A stretch of DNA of 64,000 nucleotides from Armatimonadota bacterium (GTDB lineage Bacteria; Sysuimicrobiota; Sysuimicrobiia; Sysuimicrobiales; Sysuimicrobiaceae): contig JAVKGW010000005.1 in NCBI GenBank assembly GCA_031460175.1, forward strand, positions 124,001 to 188,000, read 5' to 3'. The notes beneath the pieces were generated by a model. The model did no database searches, was not told the origin of the DNA, and was given only the letters and a program-made list of their open reading frames with translations. Positions within the stretch are counted from its first letter, which is position 1, and each line of letters starts with the position of its first letter. A program made the position numbers and the translations under genes. Of the stretch, positions 57,495 to 64,000 are shown one piece after another.

Positions 57495-57859
57495 TGGTGC
57501 GAGGGATCCGCGGGGCCATCCGGGTGGAAGCCAACACCGCGGAAGCCATCCTCGATGCGTCCCGTCGGTTGCTCCAGGAGATGATCCGAGCCAACGCGGT
57601 CGCGCCGGAGGACATCGCCGCGGTGATCTTCACCTGTACCCCGGACCTCAACGCCACCTTCCCCGCGGAGGCCGCGCGCGGCCTGGGGTGGAACCGGGTG
57701 CCGCTGCTGTGCGCCCAGGAGATGGGCGTGCCCGGGGCCATGACCCGGGTATTGCGGGTTCTCATGCTGGTCAACACCACCCTTGCCCAAGAGGAGATCA
57801 TTCACGTCTACCTGGGAGAGGCCGAGAATCTGCGGCCCGACCTCAACAGCGCCCAGTGA
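57491..57859 (+). CDS. aroH: chorismate mutase, AroH type
   Basis: A 122-residue monofunctional chorismate mutase of the trimeric Bacillus AroH fold: [63 protein letters not shown] and [14 protein letters not shown]. The start is GTG 57491 or the adjacent ATG 57494. It commits chorismate to Phe/Tyr. The stop overlaps aroA. Confidence 0.94.
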   Translation: MMVRGIRGAIRVEANTAEAILDASRRLLQEMIRANAVAPEDIAAVIFTCTPDLNATFPAEAARGLGWNRVPLLCAQEMGVPGAMTRVLRVLMLVNTTLAQEEIIHVYLGEAENLRPDLNSAQ

Positions 57860-59139
57860 TGTCCGAGCTCGTGATCCGCCCCGCCCGTCCGCGCGGCCGC
57901 CTCCGACCGCCCCCCGACAAGTCCATCTCCCACCGGGCGGCCCTCCTGGGCGCCATCGCTTCCGGCACCACCAGGGCCCGGAGGTTTCTCGTGGCCGCGG
58001 ACACCCTGTCCACCGTGCATTGCCTGCGGGCCCTCGGGGTAGAAGCAGAACTGCAAGGGGACACCCTCACCGTGCGCGGGCGCGGGATTCGGGGGTTTCG
58101 GCCGCCTGAAGGCGTTCTGGATGTGGGCAACTCCGGCACCACCATCCGCCTGCTGTGCGGGCTTCTGGCGCAGCACGCCTTTGAGGCCACCCTCGACGGA
58201 GACGACTCCATCCGCCGCCGGCCCATGGACCGGGTGATCCAACCCCTCCGGGAGATGGGCGCGTGGTTCGAGGCGCGGATGGACCGGTTTGTCCCCCTCC
58301 GGGTGAGGGGCGGAGCGTTGCGGCCCATCCGGTACTCCCTCCCCGTGGCCAGCGCCCAGGTCAAATCGGCCATCCTGCTTGCAGGCCTTGCCGCGGAGGG
58401 GAAGACCACGGTCATCGAGCCCCAGGCCTCCCGGGATCACACGGAGCGCCTGCTGGGGGCCATGGGCGTACCCGTGGAGGAAGACGGACAAGGGGTCTCG
58501 GTGGTGGGCCCTGCCCAGCCCCGGGCCGTGGAGCTGGCCGTGCCTGGAGACCTCTCCTCCGCGGCCTTCTTCCTGGTGGCGGCCGCGGCCCGGCCCGGCT
58601 CCGAGCTCGTCGTGGAGGATGTGGGCCTCAATCCCACCCGCACCGGGATCCTGGAGGTCCTGCGCGCCATGGGCGCGCACCTGGGGATCACCGACCTGCG
58701 GGAGGAGGGAGGAGAGCCCGTGGGGACCGTGGTGGTGCGGGGAGGCGAGCTGCAGGGCGTCGAGATCCGGGGCGAGATCATCCCCCGGCTCATTGACGAG
58801 ATTCCGGCCCTCGCGGTGGCCGCGGCGGTGGCGGAGGGAGAGACGGTGATCCGGGATGCCGCGGAGCTGCGGGTGAAGGAATCCGACCGCATCCGCGCTC
58901 TCGTCTCTAACCTGCGGGCCGTGGGCGTCCACGCGGAAGAGCTCCCGGACGGTCTTCGCATCCGTGGGAGTCGGATCCGGGGCGGCGTGGTGGACTCCTT
59001 CGGGGACCACCGCATCGCCATGGCCTTCGCGGTGGCGGGCCTCCTCTCCGAGGAAGGGGTCGTCGTCCGGGACACCGCCTGCATCGCCACCAGCTTCCCC
59101 GAATTCGGGCGGGTGCTGAGGTCCCTGTGCGGGAGGTGA
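57859..59139 (+). CDS. aroA: EPSP synthase
   Basis: A 426-residue enzyme: 3-phosphoshikimate 1-carboxyvinyltransferase. PPPDKSISHRAALLGAIASGTT gives the substrate-binding Lys and Ser. DVGNSGTTIRLLCGLLA is the PEP loop. LPVASAQVKSAILLAGL, LRVKESDRIRAL and FGDHRIAMAFAVAG complete the set. The loop has Gly where many glyphosate-sensitive enzymes do (GNSGTT). ATG overlaps the aroH stop. Last gene of the aro operon. Confidence 0.96.
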   Translation: MSELVIRPARPRGRLRPPPDKSISHRAALLGAIASGTTRARRFLVAADTLSTVHCLRALGVEAELQGDTLTVRGRGIRGFRPPEGVLDVGNSGTTIRLLCGLLAQHAFEATLDGDDSIRRRPMDRVIQPLREMGAWFEARMDRFVPLRVRGGALRPIRYSLPVASAQVKSAILLAGLAAEGKTTVIEPQASRDHTERLLGAMGVPVEEDGQGVSVVGPAQPRAVELAVPGDLSSAAFFLVAAAARPGSELVVEDVGLNPTRTGILEVLRAMGAHLGITDLREEGGEPVGTVVVRGGELQGVEIRGEIIPRLIDEIPALAVAAAVAEGETVIRDAAELRVKESDRIRALVSNLRAVGVHAEELPDGLRIRGSRIRGGVVDSFGDHRIAMAFAVAGLLSEEGVVVRDTACIATSFPEFGRVLRSLCGR

Positions 59140-60014
59140 GGGAAGGCCGCGTCCCGGCAGGAGGCGTACCGGTCCGGTTCCTGGAGGCCGGCTCGGGTCC
59201 GCCCGTCGTCCTCCTGCACGGGGCGGACGTGGGGAGCGCAGACCTCACCTGGCGGCCTACCGTCCCTGTCCTCGCCGAACGCTTCCACGTGATCGCCCCG
59301 GACCTCCCCGGCCACGGTCACACCCCGCCGCTTCCTCGTCCGCCTGCCACCGAGGCTTACGTCCGGTGGCTTGGGGCCTTCGTGGATGTCCTGAGACTGG
59401 ACCGGTTCTCCCTCGTGGGGCTCTCCCTGGGCGGCGCCGTCTCCCTCGGGTTCGCGCTGCAAAACCCGGATCGGGTGAGCCGGCTCGTGCTGGTGGCCAG
59501 TTACGGTCTCATGCGTCGGGTGCCCCTCCACGCCCTCGCCCACCGCCTCGTGCGTATCCCACCCCTCCCCTCCCTCCTCGCCCGCCTGCGGTCCTCCGCT
59601 CACCCCTTCCCTCTCCGCATCGCCCTCCGGTGGATCGTGGGAGACCCGCGGACCCTCACTCCGGATCTTCTGCAGGAGGTCGCCGGGGCGGTTCGGGCGC
59701 GGGGGCGAAAGAACCTGTTTTACGCGTGGCTCGCCACGGAGCTGAACCGGAAGACCGTGCGCACCTGTTACCTGGACCGGCTGCCCGAACTCCGCGCTCC
59801 CACCCTCCTCCTCCACGGCGACCGGGACCGGCTGGTGCCGGTGGGATGGGCCCGGGAGGCGGCCCGCCGGATCCCCCACGCACGCCTCGTGGTCTTCCCG
59901 GGGTGCGGGCACTGGGTGCCCCGGGAGCGACCGGAGGAATTCCACCGGGAGCTCCTGGCGTTTTTAGCAGACCAAAACGGGGCAGGAAGGCGGGAGAGCT
60001 CCCTCAGAGCCTGA
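59127..60014 (+). CDS. alpha/beta hydrolase
   Basis: A 295-residue hydrolase: oxyanion loop VVLLHGADVGSADLTW, nucleophile elbow FSLVGLSLGGAVSLG (Ser), acid LLLHGDRDRLVPV (Asp), and catalytic His in FPGCGHWVPRERP. No signal peptide. The GTG at 59127 lies inside the end of aroA, so it is probably read with the aro operon. Substrate unknown. Confidence 0.88.
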   Translation: MREVREGRVPAGGVPVRFLEAGSGPPVVLLHGADVGSADLTWRPTVPVLAERFHVIAPDLPGHGHTPPLPRPPATEAYVRWLGAFVDVLRLDRFSLVGLSLGGAVSLGFALQNPDRVSRLVLVASYGLMRRVPLHALAHRLVRIPPLPSLLARLRSSAHPFPLRIALRWIVGDPRTLTPDLLQEVAGAVRARGRKNLFYAWLATELNRKTVRTCYLDRLPELRAPTLLLHGDRDRLVPVGWAREAARRIPHARLVVFPGCGHWVPRERPEEFHRELLAFLADQNGAGRRESSLRA

Positions 60015-60019
60015 ATCCG

Positions 60020-60985
60020 ATGCCCCCGTCCACTCAGGAATCCCTCTTCGAGGACCGGCCTCCGGCCCGCCCGATCCGGTTGGGGCGGGCTGAGGTCTAC
60101 GTGGGTACGTGCTCCTGGGCCGACCCCCACTTCGTGCGGGAAGGTGACTTCTACCCCCGCAGGGTGCGTGCCAAGCCGGATCTCCGGTTGCGGTACTACG
60201 CCTCCGTGTTCCCCACCGTGGAACTGGACGCCACCCACTACGCCCTGCTCCCCCCGGACCTCGCCCGCCGCTACGCCCAGTGGACCCCGGAAGGGTTCTT
60301 GCTGCACGTGAAGGCCTTCGGGCTCCTGACCGGCCACGACGTGGATCCCCGACGGCTTCCGCCCCACATCCGGACCTTTCTCCCCGAAGAGATCCTCCGC
60401 AAGCCCCGGGTGGGCCGGGAGGAGGTTCCGGAGGAAGCCCAGACCCTGTGCTGGGAAGCGTTTCTGGAGTTCCTGCGGGTCCTGCGGGAAGATGGTCGGC
60501 TCGGATACGTGCTCTTCCAGTTCCCTCGATGGACGACCTTCTCCGCGAGGGCCCTACAGGAGCTGGAGCACATCCGGGCCGTGCTGCCGGGGTACCGGGT
60601 GGCGGTGGAGTTCCGGCACCGCTCCTGGCTGGCCCCCCAAAACCGCGAGAAAACCCTGGATGCCCTTCGATCTCTGGACCTTATCTACACGGTGCCGGAC
60701 GAGCCGCAGCTCCCCTGGACCGTGCCGCCGGAGGTGGCGGTGACCTCCAACTGGTCCGTGGTGCGGTTCCACGGCCGTAACGCCGCGGCCTGGAGCCGAC
60801 GAGGAGCCACGACCCTGGAGGTCTACGACTATCTCTACTCCGAGGAGGAGCTGTGGCCGTGGGCCCGGAAGGTTCGATCCCTCGCCCGGGAGGTGGACCG
60901 CTTGTTTCTCATGTTCAACAACCACGTGCGGGGCAGCAGCGCCAAGAACGCCCGGATGCTCCTGGGGCTTTTGCAGGAACCGTGA
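60020..60985 (+). CDS. DUF72-family TIM-barrel protein
   Basis: A 321-residue protein with VYVGTCSWADPHFV, LRYYASVFPTVELDATHYALLPP, LGYVLFQFPRW, VAVEFRHRSWL, VRFHGRNAAAWSRRG and LFLMFNNHVRGSSAKNARML, the standard landmarks of DUF72. Its biochemical role is unknown. ATG 6 bases after the hydrolase stop. Confidence 0.92.
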   Translation: MPPSTQESLFEDRPPARPIRLGRAEVYVGTCSWADPHFVREGDFYPRRVRAKPDLRLRYYASVFPTVELDATHYALLPPDLARRYAQWTPEGFLLHVKAFGLLTGHDVDPRRLPPHIRTFLPEEILRKPRVGREEVPEEAQTLCWEAFLEFLRVLREDGRLGYVLFQFPRWTTFSARALQELEHIRAVLPGYRVAVEFRHRSWLAPQNREKTLDALRSLDLIYTVPDEPQLPWTVPPEVAVTSNWSVVRFHGRNAAAWSRRGATTLEVYDYLYSEEELWPWARKVRSLAREVDRLFLMFNNHVRGSSAKNARMLLGLLQEP

Positions 60986-61040
60986 ACCGGTCCCACCTCG
61001 GCCGCGTACACTGGAAGGGAAACCCTTCGGAGGGGACGTC

Positions 61041-61487
61041 ATGGGGAAGCGCACGGCTGTCGTCCTGGTCCTGTGTCTTGCCCTCGCCGCGGGGGGGACG
61101 CTCGCCTACGCCCAGGACATCATCTCCCTCGTCAAGGTCATCGGGATCGGGGCCGCGGTGCGGATGTTCGGCCCGCAGATCAACGACTTCATCAACAACC
61201 TCCTGCTCTCCCGGGACGCCGCCACGCGTCAGACCACGAAGGTGGTCCCCATCCTCAGCGTCTCCATCGGCATCAACAACCCGGGCCGGGCCGCCATCGG
61301 CGCCGCTCAGGTGGCGGGGCCGGCCGCCGCGGTCCAGCGGGTGCAGGCGGTGGCCGCCCTGGACGCCAACTACCGGGGGGTGTTCCAGATCCGGGCCCTC
61401 ATCCCTGTGGATAGCCTGGAGCCCTGGCGGAGCCTCCGGCGGGTGGTGGGGGTAGGCGTCTCCGCCATCATCGACATCCAGATCTAG
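61041..61487 (+). CDS. conserved secreted protein of unknown function
   Basis: A 148-residue protein with a signal peptide (MGKRTAVVLVLCLALAAGGTLAYA). The mature part has AAVRMFGPQINDFINNLLL, TRQTTKVVPILSVSIG, IGAAQVAGPAAAVQRVQAVA, IRALIPVDSLEP and GVGVSAIIDIQI. I recall similar short secreted proteins in thermophilic Gram-positive relatives, without known function. The final beta segment and glycine-rich core suggest a membrane-associated or surface role. Confidence 0.75.
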   Translation: MGKRTAVVLVLCLALAAGGTLAYAQDIISLVKVIGIGAAVRMFGPQINDFINNLLLSRDAATRQTTKVVPILSVSIGINNPGRAAIGAAQVAGPAAAVQRVQAVAALDANYRGVFQIRALIPVDSLEPWRSLRRVVGVGVSAIIDIQI

Positions 61488-61491
61488 GGCG

Positions 61492-62433
61492 GTGGAGCGG
61501 GCGCTGCCGGGCCTCCCGGACGTCCAGGACGCGGCCCGCCGGATCGAGGGGTGGGTGGTACGTACACCGGTTGTGCGTCCGTGGGCCGCGGAGTTCCCGC
61601 TCTTCCTCAAGCTGGAATCCCTGCAGGTCACGGGGTCCTTCAAGCCGCGGGGGGCATTCAACCACATCCTCCGGAACTCAGAAGCGTGCGCGGGCGGGGT
61701 GATTACCGCCAGCAGCGGAAACCACGGGCAGGCGGTGGCATATGCGGCCCGGAAGCTGGGGTTGCGGTGCGTGGTGGTGGTCCCCGAAGACGTGGTGGCT
61801 GCCAAGCTGCACGTGATGGAGCGCTTGGGGGCCGAGGTGATCCGGTGCGGCCACACCACCGCGGAGCGCATCGGTCTCGCCCTGCGGCTCGCGGAGGAAC
61901 GGGGTCTGCACTACGTCCCGCCCTTCGACGATCCCGAGGTGATCGCGGGCCAGGGGACGATCGGGCTGGAGATCCTGGACCAGTGCCCGGAGGTCAGGAC
62001 GGTGTACGTGCCCTGCGGTGGCGGTGGCCTCATCTCCGGGATCGCGGTGGCGATAAAGGCCCTGAACCCCGAGGTGCGCCTTGTGGGGGTGGAGCCCGAA
62101 GGGGCAGCCTGCTTTTTTGCCTCCTGGCGGGCCGGAAGACGGGTGCAGCTGGGGCGGGCGGAGACAGTGGCCGACGGGCTTCGGGCCGTGGAGCCCGGGC
62201 AGCTCCCGTGGGAGATCGCCTCCCGGCTCGTGGACGCCTTTACCACGGTCACCGAGCCCGAGATCCTCTCCGCCATGCGCTGGCTGCTGCTGGAAGCAAA
62301 GGTTGTGGCGGAACCCTCTGGCGCGGTCTCCGTGGCCGCGGCCCTCCGGGAGGCCCCCCAGAACCCCTCCGCAGCCGTGGTGAGCGGCGGGAACCTAGAG
62401 CCTGTCCTGCTCTCTTCCCTCCTGACCCCTTAA
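61492..62433 (+). CDS. PLP-dependent threonine/serine dehydratase-like enzyme
   Basis: A 313-residue fold-type II PLP enzyme. The PLP lysine is in LKLESLQVTGSFKPRGAF, the phosphate/substrate loop is ASSGNHGQAVAYAA, and the glycine-rich PLP phosphate loop is VPCGGGGLISGIAVAI. It ends without the ACT regulatory domain of biosynthetic IlvA, as in catabolic threonine dehydratases and serine racemases. Start 4 bases after the preceding stop, so co-transcribed. Confidence 0.9.
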   Translation: MERALPGLPDVQDAARRIEGWVVRTPVVRPWAAEFPLFLKLESLQVTGSFKPRGAFNHILRNSEACAGGVITASSGNHGQAVAYAARKLGLRCVVVVPEDVVAAKLHVMERLGAEVIRCGHTTAERIGLALRLAEERGLHYVPPFDDPEVIAGQGTIGLEILDQCPEVRTVYVPCGGGGLISGIAVAIKALNPEVRLVGVEPEGAACFFASWRAGRRVQLGRAETVADGLRAVEPGQLPWEIASRLVDAFTTVTEPEILSAMRWLLLEAKVVAEPSGAVSVAAALREAPQNPSAAVVSGGNLEPVLLSSLLTP

Positions 62434-62490
62434 GGCACACATCTGTTCGCGTACCGGCGTACGCCCAGATTCTCCGGCTCATTTTCAGGC

Positions 62491-62519
62491 TTGACATGCG
62501 AATATATGTTCGCTATCCT
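62491..62519 (+). promoter_or_regulatory. lexA promoter
   Basis: A perfect TTGACA (62491-62496), a 17-base spacer, then TATCCT (62514-62519). The LexA box fills the spacer. Confidence 0.85.
62499..62512. promoter_or_regulatory. LexA (SOS) box
   Basis: CGAATATATGTTCG matches the Gram-positive box CGAAC-N4-GTTCG with one change. It lies between -35 and -10 of the lexA promoter, the ideal place for autorepression. Confidence 0.88.
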
Positions 62520-62537
62520 CTCGGGCAGGAGGTGCCT

Positions 62538-63149
62538 ATGAAGACCCTCAGCCGGCGCCAGCGGGAGGTTCTGGAGTTCGTGACCAGGTGCATCCGGGAG
62601 CGGGGAGTGGTCCCGTCTGTGCGGGAGGTGGCCGAGCACCTGGGGCTGCGGTCCTCCGCCACGGCCCAGCGCCACCTCCGGGCCCTGGTGGAGAAGGGCT
62701 ACCTGCGCAGGATCCCCCGCCGGATGCGAGGCCTGGAACTCGTACACCCGGGAGGCGTCCGCGAGGTGGTTCACCTGCCCCTCCTGGGCCGGGTGGCCGC
62801 GGGCCGGGGAGCCGTGGCGGAGGAGGTCGTCGAGGAGTTCCTCCCCGTGCCGAGGCATCTCGGCTGGCAGGAGGGATGCTTCCTCCTCCGGGTTCGGGGG
62901 GACAGCATGGTCGGGGCCGGGATCTTCGAGGGAGATCTCGTGGTCGTGCGCCGTCAGCAGACTGCCCTCCCCGGAGACCTCGTGGTGGCCCTGGTGGGAG
63001 AAGAGGCCACGGTGAAGCGGCTCGGAAACGAGGCCGGGCAGTTCGTCCTCTACGCGGAGAACCCCGCCTACCCTCCCATCCGGGAAGCCTTCCAGATCGT
63101 GGGCAAGGTGGTGGGGCTGCTGCGGCGGTACCCGGAGGTGCGGTCATGA
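62538..63149 (+). CDS. lexA: LexA SOS repressor
   Basis: A 203-residue repressor and latent protease. The N-terminal winged helix has LSRRQREVLEFV, PSVREVAEHLGLRSSATAQRHL. The self-cleavage site is GRVAAGRG (Ala88-Gly89), and the catalytic pair is Ser123 (RGDSMVGAGI) and Lys160 (ATVKRL). After RecA activation it cuts itself and releases the SOS genes. AGGAGG lies 5-6 bases before the ATG. The stop overlaps the next small gene, so that gene should be SOS-induced. Confidence 0.96.
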   Translation: MKTLSRRQREVLEFVTRCIRERGVVPSVREVAEHLGLRSSATAQRHLRALVEKGYLRRIPRRMRGLELVHPGGVREVVHLPLLGRVAAGRGAVAEEVVEEFLPVPRHLGWQEGCFLLRVRGDSMVGAGIFEGDLVVVRRQQTALPGDLVVALVGEEATVKRLGNEAGQFVLYAENPAYPPIREAFQIVGKVVGLLRRYPEVRS

Positions 63150-63286
63150 CGGCACCGGTTCGGAGCGTCCGGCGTGGCCTCGACCTGTGGTCCCTGTGGT
63201 GCGACGACCGCCGCGGCGTGAGGTTCAAGGTGGGCTTAATCGGCCTGCTGTTCGCCCTTGGACTCCTGCTGGAGAGGTGGCTGTGA
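63146..63286 (+). CDS. 46-residue single-span membrane protein, SOS-coupled
   Basis: A small gene. It starts MTAPVRSVRRGLDLW in a basic, Trp-containing cytoplasmic-type N-terminus and ends in one hydrophobic span (FKVGLIGLLFALGLLLERWL). The ATG overlaps the lexA stop (ATGA), so it is translated with LexA. Small single-span proteins next to lexA or under LexA control include known SOS division inhibitors (for example YneA, SidA). By position and topology this is a candidate; there is no LysM domain and no sequence proof. Confidence 0.65.
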   Translation: MTAPVRSVRRGLDLWSLWCDDRRGVRFKVGLIGLLFALGLLLERWL

Positions 63287-63290
63287 GGAG

Positions 63291-63737
63291 ATGGAGGCAT
63301 ACCGGGTGCATGTGCTCGTGAGCGCCGCAGAGCGAGAGGGCCGGTTCGCCTACGGCATCGTGATCCGCTCGGGCCGGGGCCGCGTCCTGCGCCAGCTGGG
63401 CCGCGCGGTAGAAGGCGACGACGTGCGCGGGGTGCTGCTGCGGGCCGTGCTGCGGGCCCTGTGGATCGCCCGCCGCTACGGCCGCACGATCCGCGTGGCC
63501 CTGGATCACCCGGAGGTGGTGCGGTGGCTATCGCACGCGGAGGAGGTCGCCCCTCAGTTCCTGGGCACCTACCTCCAGATCCGCGCCCTCGTGCACACCT
63601 ACCGCCGGGTGGACGTGGGAGTTGCGAGCGAGGAAGAGCGGAGCCGTAGTCAGCGGGTCGCCCGCCACTTCCTGGGAGAGCCCACCCGCCCCGCGGATTC
63701 TCCCCTCTGGACCGGTTCCTGCGCCTCCATCGCGTAA
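63291..63737 (+). CDS. protein of unknown function, possibly degenerate RNase H-like
   Basis: A 148-residue soluble protein. The order strand-rich YRVHVLVSAAEREGRFAYGIVI, a long helix VRGVLLRAVLRALWIARRYG, then TIRVALDHPEVVRWL resembles the RNase H fold seen in reverse-transcriptase-like RNase HI proteins. The first Asp and the helix Glu of that active site are missing; only the Asp of ALDHPEVV fits. The ATG at 63291 follows GAGAGG and is 4 bases after the small SOS gene, so it is probably in the lexA operon. Confidence 0.6.
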   Translation: MEAYRVHVLVSAAEREGRFAYGIVIRSGRGRVLRQLGRAVEGDDVRGVLLRAVLRALWIARRYGRTIRVALDHPEVVRWLSHAEEVAPQFLGTYLQIRALVHTYRRVDVGVASEEERSRSQRVARHFLGEPTRPADSPLWTGSCASIA

Positions 63738-64000
63738 GGGACCAGCCGATCCGTCACCGTCGTCGACCCCCTGTGGCGTCGCCCGTACGCCCGGCGCCTC
63801 CCGACCGCGTTTGGGAGACCGGGCAGGCCTACCCCTAGGCCTCCTCGAGCCGGCACCCCGCGGGACAGGTCCTCCGGGACCCTGGCCGCCTGTTGGGGCA
63901 AACCCCGGAAGCGTTTCCTACTGTGGTTGGGAACCCCTTCCGATGCTGAGCCGGAGGCCCCCGCCTAGGTTGGTGTTGATGGGTACGTGGCACCGGGTTT
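63738..64000. other. right-edge non-coding region with several short hairpins
   Basis: No convincing gene on either strand. Short perfect hairpins follow one another: AGGCCTA-cccc-TAGGCCT (63825-63842), then GGGG-caaa-CCCC near 63895-63906, then GGTT-ggg-AACC near 63924-63934. They may be a terminator followed by a structured leader of a gene beyond the edge. I do not recognise a known RNA family. Confidence 0.4.

Noticed and set aside
63738-64000. 6S RNA, tmRNA, SRP RNA or RNase P RNA at the right edge
   Set aside because: None of the conserved core sequences of these RNAs could be found on either strand.

Overview
The window is 64 kb of very GC-rich bacterial DNA. It is densely coded, with many 1-4 bp ATGA/GTGA overlaps, frequent GTG/TTG starts and strong purine-rich ribosome binding sites. 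The Gram-positive-type LexA box, the long CTC-type ribosomal protein L25, a type I-alpha glutamine synthetase, the shikimate kinase/dehydroquinate synthase fusion and several Firmicute-like families suggest a deep-branching, probably thermophilic, Gram-positive-related or Armatimonadota-like lineage. This is inference; no rRNA is present to settle it. There is no sign of phage, CRISPR or an intact insertion sequence.

Region by region. (1) 1-7.2 kb: a copper and thiol-redox island. It holds a Met-rich secreted protein, a beta-propeller protein, a BlaI-type repressor with an M56-like membrane protease, two TlpA thioredoxins around a CcdA, and a CopC-CopD fusion with an extra C-terminal domain. 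(2) 7.2-13.7 kb: a lipid region with a PlsY-like acyltransferase and a DegV/FakB protein on the plus strand. These converge on a minus-strand operon of acyl-CoA dehydrogenase, zinc dehydrogenase, FabL-like enoyl reductase, FabH and a shortened FakA. (3) 13.9-25.2 kb: housekeeping genes (glnA, M29 aminopeptidase, pyk, tRNA-Val, tRNA-Thr, tatC, pth, L25, phoU), a coiled-coil nuclease-like protein with an 84-bp tandem repeat, and a decayed stretch with a TauE/SafE remnant.

(4) 25.3-45.4 kb is the most unusual part. A large STAND-ATPase/SARP-type transcription factor (31181-33901) sits among four PrsW-family membrane proteins. Three keep the Glu-Glu and His motifs and one has lost them. Between them are membrane-anchored secreted proteins, two DUF3137-like proteins and several secreted proteins of unknown function. 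Five copies of a 17-bp element made of two TTAAG half-sites exactly 11 bp apart lie in front of the transcription units of this region, and also in front of a Tat-exported flavin amine oxidase. The 11-bp spacing is the geometry known for SARP/OmpR-family winged-helix proteins. I read this as one regulon: the SARP protein would control a set of intramembrane proteases and their candidate substrates.

(5) 45.4-53.4 kb: metabolic and accessory genes (glutamine amidotransferase, amidohydrolase, adenosine-specific kinase, two metallo-beta-lactamase-fold proteins, DoxX, Hsp20, an MFS transporter with a phosphoribosyltransferase, a CHRD protein). (6) 53.4-59.1 kb: a compact shikimate/chorismate operon aroE-aroC-aroKB-aroQ-aroH-aroA. 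(7) 59.1-64 kb: a hydrolase, a DUF72 protein, a secreted protein, a threonine-dehydratase-like enzyme, and an SOS operon in which lexA, with a LexA box inside its promoter, is translationally coupled to a 46-residue single-span membrane protein.
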